A program made the translations under genes and the position numbers. Under the pieces are notes generated by a model. It saw only the letters and a list, made by a program, of their open reading frames with translations, searched no databases and was not told the origin of the DNA. A stretch of 64,000 nucleotides of DNA from Siphonodentalium dalli (taxonomy: Eukaryota; Mollusca; Scaphopoda; Gadilida; Siphonodentaliidae), in contig CP136063.1 in assembly GCA_032622095.1 (NCBI GenBank), forward strand, positions 279,739,426 to 279,803,425, in the 5' to 3' direction. Shown here piece after piece: positions 10,829 to 23,000 of this stretch; position 1 is the first letter of the stretch, and each line of letters starts with the position of its first letter.

Positions 10829-11870
10829 ATTTATATACATTTAGCGAAAAAGCCACTTTTGTAAATATATTTAAATCGAAGAGTGTATCGTGACAAGATC
10901 AGCCCAAAATACCCAATAGCACTCTTGGCAAAAGTTAATAGGAACAATTTCTCTTCATGTTGAAACCCGATGATGTATTAAGTCAATCCTGCGCGAGTCA
11001 AAATGCGCCCAAAGCATTACGCGTTCGTCTTTCCAAACCTAATGACGTATCGATGGTGTTATTAGCTTGGTGTTATGATGCGTTACGCATTCACCGAGAA
11101 ATAACTGCAACTAGCCACGTGGGCGCCGACCAATCAGAATGCTGGATTTAGTGATGACAACACTTGGTGTGTAAATATATGTAGTTATCCAAATAACATG
11201 TAATTTATAAACTACCAATAAATGCTCACAACAATACAAAGCAGTGAGAACAATATCATATTTGCTGGAAAGGTGCTACTAGTATAATAAAAGTTTTTAA
11301 ATGGCTGTTTGAATGGTGAGCGAGTGATTTAGTACTTCCATATCGTACATGTAATTGACGTAATGCGTAGTACTAATTGGAATCCCCCAACACATGTCCT
11401 CACAAATTTAAACAAACATCTACCGGTATGTCAATTTGTAACCAGCCTGATGTTATACATGTCTATGCGCATGAGCGCGATTATCGACATGATTTGTGAT
11501 ATATATGCATGTATGTATCCAACTACAGGGTATGTGTATGTGAACTCTTGAAATGGCATCCATGCATGTCCATATATTTCTGGAACAAGTTGGTGAAATA
11601 TTTGATGGCCCACCAAATATTCGAAATGCTGAATAATAACAGATTTCAAAGATATATACGGTACATGTATATATATTCAAGCTTTAATGAAAAATTGATG
11701 GGTACATGTAGGTCACTCGATTCAAATAAAATATTTATTACCCCTTAAACCTGAAGAAATAATAATTTAGGTGTGTTAAATTGGATTATATACTTCAACA
11801 TGGTTGTGATAAGCCACAATGTGGTGGAGGTGACTAATTGAAACAATGCCTTAATAGGATCCACCAGCAA
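10829..11870. other. Gene-free interval
   Basis: Overlapping 60-80 codon frames on both strands (10957-11748) show no protein features. TACATGTA and ACCGGTA words are frequent. No tandem structure recognised. The stretch 10430-10667 is likewise empty. Confidence 0.45.
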
Positions 11871-11873
11871 TAC

Positions 11874-12712
11874 CGGTAAATCAACTTCCCCCCTGCGCAT
11901 CTTCCCCCCCGGGGGGGAAGATTGATCAGGGGGGGGAGATAAACTGTTACAATACCGGTAAATCAACTTCCCCCCTGCGCATCTTCCCCCCCGGGGGGGA
12001 AGTTGATCAGGGGGGGGAGATAAACTGTTACACCGGTATGTCGGGACATCTTTTTGCTGGCTTAACATGCCTGTCTTTGTCGATGACGTGCCTCTCAACC
12101 GATAAATGATAAAATGAGACTATCTCGCCAATAGATGTTAAGGTATGGAAAATCCAGGCGGGGGGGGGGGGGGGGGGGAGATAAACTAGGTAAATTCCAA
12201 TGAAAATTCTCCGAACTATAATTATTGTCTCTTTTACAGAAAAATCATGCTTCCTTGTCACCTATGATAGTTTTTCTTAGTAACATAGTGATAGTGAACG
12301 ATAAAATGAGACTAACTCGCCAATAGATGTTAAGGTATGGAAAATTCAGGCGGGGGGGGGGGGGGGGGGGGGGGGGAAGATAAACTGGGTGATTTTCAAT
12401 AAAAAAAAATCTGAACAATAATGTCTCTGCCGAAGAAAAGACATGCTTCCTTGCCACCAATGATAGTTTTTCTACGTCACATAGTCATAGTGAATGATAA
12501 AATGAGACTATCACGCCAATAGATGTTAAGGTATGTAAAATTCAGGCGGGGGGAAGATGATCAGGGTGGGGGGGAGATAACCTAGGTCAACTTCCCCCCC
12601 GGGGGGGAAGTTGATCAGGGGGGGGGAGATAAACTGTTACACCGGTATGTCGGGACATCTTTTTGCTGGCTTAACATGCCTGTCTTTGTCGATGACGTGC
12701 CTCTCAACCGAT
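11874..12712. repeat. Compound array of C-run/G-run elements
   Basis: Direct copies of a block with ACCGGTAAATCAACTTCCCCC, a CCCCCCCGGGGGGG palindrome and GGGGAGATAAACTGTTACA lie at about 11874-11950, 11953-12037 and 12582-12648. A ~120 bp tail with ATGTCGGGACATCTTTTTGC and TCGATGACGTGCCTCTCAAC is duplicated at about 12036-12108 and 12647-12712. Between them a ~190 bp unit with GCCAATAGATGTTAAGGTAT occurs three times (near 12130, 12320, 12517), each followed by a long G run. The ends match the element at 2128-2449. Confidence 0.75.
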
Positions 12713-14020
12713 ATCATGCCAGATATAATGGGAATTTTCTATCTGTCTTTTTGGCTTATAAAATACATGTAAATGAATTGGCCATGCATCCGTTCATCAC
12801 TTGAAATTTTTTTTTGAGTACGAACGTTTTCATCGGTTATGGTCCTTGTGTAGTTGGTCAAGTCACTTACGTACATGTACAATTAAGGCGCTAAAACATT
12901 TCGACCACATGCTTGAATCTACTTTGCGATTTGGAATTGTGTATTCATCAATATTTAACACATTTGCCTTGATTTATTCACAAACAAATGTATTGATGAG
13001 TATGCATGGACTAGTAAAACAATTAAATTATTTACAACATTTTGAATGGAAACTACATGTACATCATGTGGTCACTAGAAGTGGGAAAATAACAGAAAAT
13101 CATTCAGACGTGAACATACAAATGTATATGAAACAAAATGAAAAGGTATACTGCAAAATAGACTACATGTAATTGTAATTCATCATAAATACATGTACTA
13201 GTCTACTTTTTCGGTGCAGTGATAAGAAATTTCAACGCAACTGCGTTGATTGCCAAAGCAGTGCATTTAATTGGAATGCAGCTCTCAGCCGTTTACAACA
13301 CAACAACCTCATTATCGTTGACGTTGGAAAGAGCTGAGGACTGCATTAAAAGGGTCAATTATTTTGAGAATATATGTACCGGTATATATTTACATGCACC
13401 TATTGTCACTTCCGATTTTCCCCATAGTGTTGCCTATGAACGAAATGTGACATCACTTTCAATGTCGGTCATAGATTTATGAACACATTGATCCTGGATA
13501 TTGTTGGATATGAACGAGCGCTTGACTATTCAGTACGTCCGGATTTGTCAATTAATTTGTGTTGTCCTATAATCAGTGTTGTTTCCCTGCACCTATGAAA
13601 CTCATCTCCTCGGATTACACAACCCACGACCTCAGAAATATATCATTATGATAGTACGGCATGCTGTCAATTTCAGATATTCAGATCTACATTCATTATA
13701 TAAGTTAAACAAGACATTTCGTCATACATATATGTGTATACTTTACTGTGAAATTGAATTTTACCGCTCTCCATCAACAGATTCTGACAATGTTTGGTTT
13801 TCTAAAAGGCGAGGGTTCGAACTGTCTGAACTGTATTTAAACTTGAATAAATAGTGGAAAAGACAGACAATCCTAGTGGATAATGAATTTAAGTATATAA
13901 ATAATAAATGGCGGATTTGACGTGGTCATGGATTTTTGACCGCAATAAAAAATCAGCAAACCCCCCTACATGTAAGCTGTATGTCTAATTATTGCATTTT
14001 CACTTTTAACTTTCCATTTT
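12713..14020. other. Gene-free interval before the DUF4806 gene
   Basis: Frames of 123, 87 and 92 codons (12801-13854) have no recognisable domain and no splice context. This is expected to be promoter, leader or intron of the gene starting at 14026. Confidence 0.4.
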
Positions 14021-14025
14021 CAGCC

Positions 14026-17000
14026 ATGGTTCATTTCCTGGTTGTCGAGTTCTACCCAGAGGGCGACACCACACGCTTGAGTAGTATCATCAGCAGCCAA
14101 TGGATGTTCACAAATAAGGCCAAACAATACACCTGGTGGCCAACAGACGGCAATGTGCAAACACTTAAAAGGCACCAGAAGCCAAGCTCGAACTGGGAAA
14201 AGCACCCTGTGAAGAAGGTGTTGTATGAAACTGGTAAGCAGTTGTGCACATAAATACATGTAACATTAGTACAGTACTTGTACCGGTATATAGAAAAGTA
14301 TGACTGCAGCATGGTTCTTACTAATTTTGCTGAATTTTTATCGCACATTTTTATAAAATGCTGTACATAACATTATTTGTCTATAAAGGCACAATAAAAG
14401 TGTTTATGACTGATGCACCCAAGTGTACCATATTCGTGTAATTTGGTATGAAATATGGTACATGTACATGTAGATCTATATTTGATGAATTTTGCACTGG
14501 CCAATCTCTCAATTCAAAATCTCTCCAGGCTACTGTACATGTACGGTAGGTTCAGTGAATATGTGGGTGGATTTATTGCTCAAAAACCTGTACACAACAT
14601 TAATTTATATAAAATAATAGAAACACATCTACAAGTACTGGTATGCAACATATATCCTGACATTTCTTCTGACAGTACCTTTAATTTTATTATGTTCACT
14701 CCAAATTGCTTGAAACTTTATTAACACACTGAAAACTACTGATACAGGGATGGGCCATTATTTTAGCACTTGGATTTCAAATCTATTTATTACCAAATGA
14801 CCGATAACTGCTGGTTTATACATTGGGTCACTTAAAAACTGTTTATATAACTGTATATCAATCATAGCTGCTACAAATATTTGGTATCTCGTGACTATAT
14901 TTGGCAAAATCTTTCAGATGACTACAGGAAAGCATTTAGACAGTGGAAACGATCAGAAAATGACTCAGATCTGGGATCTGAAGTAGAAGACAACAGAAGA
15001 CAACGAAGGTATGTTATTATCAATTAGCCTCACTTCATGTATGAGCACTCAAGTGGGGAAAAATGTTACAAAGATTTGATTATCTCATATGATATAGTAT
15101 AAATCATTTACGTGTCTGGTAGATTCAATTTTTGGTCCATGGTCTTGTTAGTTAGAAATAGTGCTTGTGAGTTTTTCAAGTTACTTCCCTTAATAATTGA
15201 AAACAAACGTATAGGCCAACTTTATTTAGTAAATAGTCAGTTTCTCGGTTAAAGACACGGTTGGCCTTGGCGGTGGGTATCCTGTGAAAATATCTCCACC
15301 CGTCAAAAATCGCCACAAACAGAAAGAACATCAAAATGTAGATAGACTTTGTCCGTATACAAATAAGAAATATCGCATAAACAGTATGTTATGGTCATTT
15401 GTTTGATCATTGTTATGTAAACAAAAGCATAACAAGTTACTTTTCTGGTGTTTGTTTATATTATGATGGTAAACATAAAGGGCGTTCTTTGTTGGTGAAT
15501 ACCTGATATGGAACTAATAAAGAGCGTTTATGCCATTTGTGTGTGATTAGCCAGTAGCATTGTGCTGTCTTCTGTAAAACAATCAGGCTCTTGCTTAGGT
15601 AAAATATAGTAGGTCTTTATGATAACATGCTGTTTACGCGATGGTCATGGTATATATGAACGGAACTGTATGCGTTTTAATGTTTTTCTGTTTACGGTGT
15701 TTGGAACAAATATGAATATTTTCGACAATTAAGGCCGCACGTGCCTTTAATCATCATTCACTCATGAAAATTACAGCTCAATTCTACTGGAAAATTAATC
15801 TATCTCATCAGGTCTGTTTGTTTTGGAAAATAATTGATCCAGGTTGTTAGTACTTGTTACCGTCAAATTGAAAACACTAAGTTAACTTTTCTTACAGAAC
15901 CTTAGAAGAAGATGATATCAGTACTGAGCCTATTCCCGATCCATTTATATCACCTGTTTGTCCGAACAGAACCCAACGAAGGTATGTTATCATCGATTGC
16001 CTCCCATTGTGCATGAGAAATAAAGTGGGATAAAATGTTACAGGGTTTCGATTATTGCTGTTCAAATTTTTATATGATGTCTGGCCTGGAAATCTGAGGA
16101 GGGCTATTTTATGTTCTTGAACCAAATAATTTGAACAAAAAAAAACAATGTAGACCAAGTATAATTTTAATATCTGTCAATAGATATTTAGTTGTAAATA
16201 CCTTACTCGTATTTAAATTCGCCTAGTACTATTGTTTTTAGCACCCATCGGTGCGCGAATTTAAAACTGAGTGAAAAATAGTATCACTGCCACGTTTAAT
16301 CTAAACCACAATCTACAGGTAATACAAGAGGGCAATGTTTCTGAGTTTACATATATTAACGGTTGAATAGACATTATACGCCTATGCATGTATGTATATA
16401 TTTATATTCGACCAACGGCCATCAAGACCATTTTTCACAATGCCATTAATCATTAATACACACATATACTATCTCCAGCAATGACTAAAAATCGAAACTG
16501 TCATCAGCTCCAAAATAAACGAAAATATCACGGAAATATTACGGAAATAGTTTGGTCAGTTTTGAATTCGCGCAGCTGGGTGTGCGAATTTAAAGTGCGC
16601 AAATTCAAAACTGAGCGAAAAATAGTACTGCACGAATTTAAATACGAGTAAGGTAGTCAGTTTCTCGTTTAAATGTGATTCACTAACATTACTATTTGAC
16701 CCAGGTTGTCACCATGAAATTGAAAATGTTTACTTTTCTTACAGACCCTTAGAAGATGACAGTATCGCCAATCCATTTCAGCCACCTGGTCATCAAGATA
16801 AAAGACAACGGAGGTATGTTATCATTGATTGGTCTCCCATCGTGCATAAGCAATCAAGTGGGGAAAATGTTAGAAGGATCTCTGTTTGCAATTTTTGTAT
16901 GCAGAGTATTAATTCTTCTGCTAACTCCATAGCTTTGTTGGTTAGAAATAAAGCTTGTGAGTTTTTCAGTTAATTTTCGCTATGTTGACGAACCAAATAA

Positions 17001-20000
17001 TTGAACCAACAATGACAGACAAACTATGCCATATTTTATTTGTCAATGTGTGAAAAAATTGCTTGTAAATCGTCATTCACTGTTAAACGTGATTCTCTCA
17101 CATGAAAATTACAGCTCAATGTTGCTGTATGACTAAAATATCTCACCAGGTCTCCCTCTTGTTTGTTTTGGAAACTATTTGATCAATGAAATTGAAAACA
17201 ACATGTTTATTTTTCTTCCAGACCATTAGAAGAAGATGTCAGTACCAGTCTGTTTCAGTCACCAGTTCGTGTGAGTTCACCTCAACAAACTCCAACCACC
17301 CAAGTTACGCTAAACATGGTCTATGGTAAGCAATACTAAGCATTTTACATTTTCAAGCCCTTTCTGAAACTTTATCATTTTTAAGATTTTGAATTTGAAC
17401 TACCGGTTTCTACCATCATTCTTACAAAACATTGTGAACTTGTTGTTTTCCGAACTACATATAATTTTATTTAATATTGAGGCAGCCAGCATGTGACAGT
17501 TTTTTATGTTTACCCATACCATAGTATGGTAAACATAGTGTCGTTGTCCGGATTGACCACTCGTCGTTAGTCCATCCGTCTGTCTGTCTGTCTGTAGACA
17601 CTTTACGCATGGTGCGATAACTCGAACATTTTATATCTGATCGGAACCAAATTTTGTATATGAATTTCTCAGCATAAAAGACAGATTGAGTTCGAATATG
17701 GGTTTGATCCAACTATTTTTAACTGAGTTATGGCCCTTTTTCGAAAAAATATATTCACTCAATTTTTTTAGATTGATTTTCTTGCTCAATTTAACAAACA
17801 ATAAAATGAATATTTAAGAAATAAATACACGGTGTATCGGTGTGTATGGTCAAGTTGTACCACAAAAAACTGATTGTAGGACGACGCGTAGCGGAGTCCT
17901 ACAATCAGTTTTTTGTGGTACAACTTGACCATACACACCGATACACCGTGTATTTATTATGCCCCCGATCTCCGATGGAGATTTGGGGGTATATAGTGGA
18001 GCCCTCCGTCCGTCCGTCCTTCCGTCCGTCCGTCCTTCCGTCCGTCCTTCCGTCCGTACGAATGTTTCAACTCATAACTTTGGTTTCGCTAACTCAATTC
18101 AGTTGATCTTTGGTATGCTAATAGACCAGCCAGGGGGACAAGATTTCCCCATAGCCGTGGTTTCGTCCGCCCATTTTTTCCAGAGTTACGCCCCTTTTTT
18201 GACTTAGAAAATTCAGTTTTCTGCTACTTTTTTTGGTTTCCAGATGATAACTTGATTTTGGATTGTTTATTTGCAAAACCCGTTTTTTTGTGTATTACCG
18301 ATATCGCAATACAGGTCAAGGTAAAATTTCGGTTCAATCGGATAATTTTTGTGAGAGTTATGACCCTTTTTCGACTTAAAAAATTCATTTTTTTTTTTTA
18401 GAAAATTCAGTTTTCCTTCTATTTTTGTGGCACCAGACCAAATTTGAAGCTAATATAGAACAACATGTGGCATTTTTATAGCGCTTAACCAGAAAGTTTC
18501 TCTGATTGTACAGTCGGGGGCGTTACCTCCGCCTAGCGGTGCACTTGTTTCTTTTGTAATACGACTGAAAGTTTATGGTCACAATTCGACTGAATAGTCA
18601 ACGAAATACTGCGCTTTTTCTGTCTCAGGTGAGAAAACATTTTGTGGTGTAATTCGTATTGGGCGTACTCGATTTCTGTGCATGGAGTACTCTGGTAATG
18701 TCTTGTCTTGTTATGAAATTCCCCCGTTGACTTTTCGAGGCACCTCTTCTAGAAATAATCGTTGTGATTGGCTAAAAAACGATGTGTTTTCAGCGGCGCC
18801 CGTGCGTTTAATTTAAATTGTACAGTAAATACGATTGCTATCATTTCTGTTTCGAACTTTTTGGGACAACATGAATATGATCATCGACTATGGACCATTT
18901 TCCTTACACAAAGCAATCTAAATGATCCCCTTCTGTACTGGTGAACAAACGCTTTCATTTTCAACTTGATTCCGAAATATCGAATATGATCGAGATTCGA
19001 ATCGACGAATGCACAGCCCGGCCCCATGGATTTATTTTGTCATTTAATATACTTATTAAGTAACTTTCTTTGGTCGTAACATATATCAATATACCATAAC
19101 ATCATTTGGACCATATTCATTGGCAACCAAACTGGTTTCAAGCGACAAATCGCTAGAAAATTCGCAAGATTGTCAAGATGTAGCAAAATTCGAAGGGTTA
19201 CGGGTGCGGGTGTACTCCGTTGATGCCCCGTTTGCGCGGAGTTAGAAAAGACGGGAAAAGTCGCGTGCGGCGATCTGAATAAACCGATTTTTTTCGTGGT
19301 ACAATTGGAAAAAGTAGAATTGTACCACAAAACTGGAACGAGATAGCCATGGTAACTGGGGCCACTGGCCAATCAGGACATGGCTTTTAAGCATAGTTAG
19401 GCAGGGTCGTAGTACAAGGATATATAAATAAAAATAATATATATAAATAAAATAGTTTTTGTTTAAATAATAAAAAAAAAAAAATATTTTAAGTAACAAA
19501 ATTTGAAAAACTAACACCATTATAACTCTGCCAAGGGTACCCCGAGTCACCACACCAAATTTGGTTTAAATCGGTCCATAACTTTGTTATGTACTGGTAA
19601 ATTTGTTTGGAGCAACCCAATTCACCAATACCATCCCATGCCTTTAGACTACTTAGCTATTGATAAGGCTATATTATTTTCTGATGTCTCTTATGCCAAT
19701 TGATGTGCAAATAATCTGATAAAGAAAGCTATGGTAATGGTATCTAATTTAAAATAAAGATTCAACAATAAACATCACATGGTATTAACAGTAGACCTGG
19801 ACATCTGTGCTATGGAGTGATATCTTCAGATGGTCTGAGGTCATTATAATTGTTATTGGTTTAATAGAGAAGTCGGTGTTCAACATAAACAATTCTTGTG
19901 AGTTGTTGACAGCTCTGCTATATAATTGATATTAATGGGTCAGCAGTGACCTGGCTTATCTGTATACTATATTGTGGGTAGAATTTGATACAATATTATT

Positions 20001-23000
20001 CTAAACTTAAATTGGACTCTCTTAACCCAAGTATTCCATGTCCAGGCCACCTTTCACATTTAACCCAAGGCTGTGGTGGTTTAACTGTACCAGTGCAATC
20101 TCTTATATAAATGCGATTGACCCATAAATTCCAATAATTTGTGTTATGTACATTTGTCTATAATAGGACATAACAGTATACTCTATAATTCAACACTAAA
20201 ACTCTCATTTATGATTCCGATCATAGTAATTTACTATCGCCAAGGGATGGGTTAACATCTGCCGATCGTGATCGGCCTCTCGTTCACTTATATTGGAAAA
20301 TATTATCAATGGATGAAGTTTATAACTGGTTTCCTCTTTATATAAATTCATATAAAGGCATCATGGTGAAGTTGCTAATTTTCTCTGATTTGTCATGACA
20401 TTAGACCTCATCCTGACTCATGCTAATAATCATCCAGTTCAAACTTTGGTTCCGATTTTGATCCTTTAAAACAGTAAATGTTAAATCATGTTTCAAATTC
20501 ACTAGTGATGTGCTATTTACAGTTTCTCCCCTTTTCTTTCTTTATTTTTTAAATCAAACGGCAACTGATATATTCTTTAAGACATATTCTTACTATTTCA
20601 ATAACCGACACTGCTGGTCACAGAATGGCACTTTCACAAGACGTGTATGGTAGTTAGCATTCGCTCTTGTCAGTAGCACTTTTTGAACATTTGGGTGCCA
20701 TACGGCATGAGTGATGCCATATATATTATGGTACCATCAGTCCATCTACTCTTATGTATATAGTTATTGGTGTATCAACCATAACAAAAACCTGTTGTTT
20801 TTTTTTTACAAAAACCATTTACTGAAACCAAAAAATGATATTTCAAACATCTAAAAAATTCGCACAGATTTCCCACACAAGAGCCACATGTCCATACATA
20901 GGTGAAACAAGCTATCGCCAGAGCCATGTTATGTTCTAACAATTAGGGGATAAATTATTGTTTGACATCTTTATTTTTTAATAAATACAACAAAGAAATA
21001 AGTTTTAACTTAGTCCAAATCAAGTCCAAATGCTCTTAGCATGGAATTAAATTGTAATTGGAAATAGTGATGTGTTACAGTCACAATGATGAATTATAAT
21101 AACACCCTTGTGTAAATATAGGCATTATATAAAGAAGTAACCATGATTCTATTGTGCAACACTTGAATTTTCACCAACAACAATTTTGACTCAGGACTTG
21201 ATTGGTGTTAAAAGGTTTTAAATGGTAAGTGGTGTATTTACAAGTAACTACTCGTCCAATCAGAATAGAGGTAAATAAAAGAGAAAATTAGATGTGTAAT
21301 TTATGAGTTATTAGTGTCGCCAGCCTTTTGCGAAGTTTAAACAAATATATCATAAAACTTTACAAATTCATTTTGCAAAAAACAATACTTGTGTGATCAT
21401 ACAGTGTACAATTATAGTGTTTTAATCTTCATTACAATAGAAATGTAGAAAATAACTGTCATGGTTTTTTCCAGATGCTACCAAGGAACTTATAAAAATT
21501 GTGCTGGGGATGAAAGAGGAGCAAAGGCAGTTCGCTGCTGAACTTCAAGCTGTGAAGTCGAGGTCTGAAATGGTGAGAACATAATTAAATAGTCACACCT
21601 GTTGAAACTGCCATAAGCACTTTACAAAGAAAATTTAAATCAGACATATCATTATTTTACCAATCATAAATATCACACAAATAAAATGTTATTGTCAAGT
21701 TTGCATGCTGTGTTATGTAAACAATAAAATGCTATTTACGCGATATACCGTATATTGTCATAAGAACAAAGTCGGCCTATATTTTAATATTCTTTCTGTT
21801 TATGATAGTTTTAATGGCTGATACAACAGCAATAACAACCATGAAGACCATCCATGCCTTTAATTAAAGCGATGTGAAACACTCTGGTAGGGTGATCAAA
21901 TAGAAATGGAGTTATTTTAAAAAGTATTATATCGAACTTCACAACACACCATCATTCGTATATATTAATCAATTGCAATGACTGTCGATGGCAAAATTGG
22001 TTTCATTAGTTTATCACCGATATATAGTTGCGACCCGAATCGAAGTAAATATTTACAATTGAGCATAGTACTGACGATGTTTTATATGGGGTGGTATCGT
22101 AAATTTGCTTGAGATTTTCAGCAATGTTATTCGAATGCTACCTTCCTCCAGTTGACATAATGCTTCTTCTTTTTTTTTACATACAAACTGATCGGTTTCA
22201 TGCGCCCGAACAAGTCCATAATTTTTGTCTATAAGCTGTTAAATTGTATGCAAAAATGTGGGTGTCAAAAATATATTTTATCAACAGGTTTTGTTTCTCT
22301 GCATATGGCCACATTTTCTAGGTCTCAGCATTGCAAAATTTTGCATATTTAATGAAATATTACAAAAAATAACTATTGGCTCCAACCTTTACATCCCTAA
22401 ATCTAGTTTTAACTTTTAAACATGAAGCAAAGTGTATCACAGCAGAGGGTTTTACAACTTGCAGAAGGTCTTGCTCCTCACAAAAAATCACTTCTTACCT
22501 GTGAATTTGAATGGACATAGATATTAATTGTCTATATCAACAAGTACCCCGGTATAGAAAATTTAGATCAAATTCCTTATTTCCCAGATAGTAACTTTCT
22601 TCTATTCCTACAGATGCAACATGGATCCAACGAATTGGAGACGGAAACACATCCACCTTTAGATCTTCCTGCGGACAGTATTGAGAAACTTCGTGAATTT
22701 GAGGAGGTTCTAGAAAATCCTTCTGCAATGAAGGCCTTGGTATGTGTACTATTAATGTATATGCATGTATGATATACTTGCTTGGAGTGTCAGAAGATAT
22801 TTCCTAGTTGAACCTTTAGACTGCTTATTGTCCAATATGTTACTTAATTTAAAAATTTGGATACCTGATTCAGCCCTTTTTGCTGTGGCCGATTTTGAGG
22901 ACTTCCATGATTTTGAAGATTAGAATGTCTGTGTGTTGTATTACTTCATGTTCTACCTTTCTTACACAAGAGTTTGTTCATGCATATTATTCGGTGATAT

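Noticed and set aside
12801-13172. 123-codon frame
   Set aside because: No recognisable domain, no good start and no splice context.
13800-13830. GGGTTCGAACTGT considered as a tRNA B box
   Set aside because: No A box or cloverleaf arms at the proper distance.
19242-19553. Minus-strand frames of about 100 codons in the DUF4806 intron
   Set aside because: They contain a poly-A/T derived F/Y/I run and no domain.
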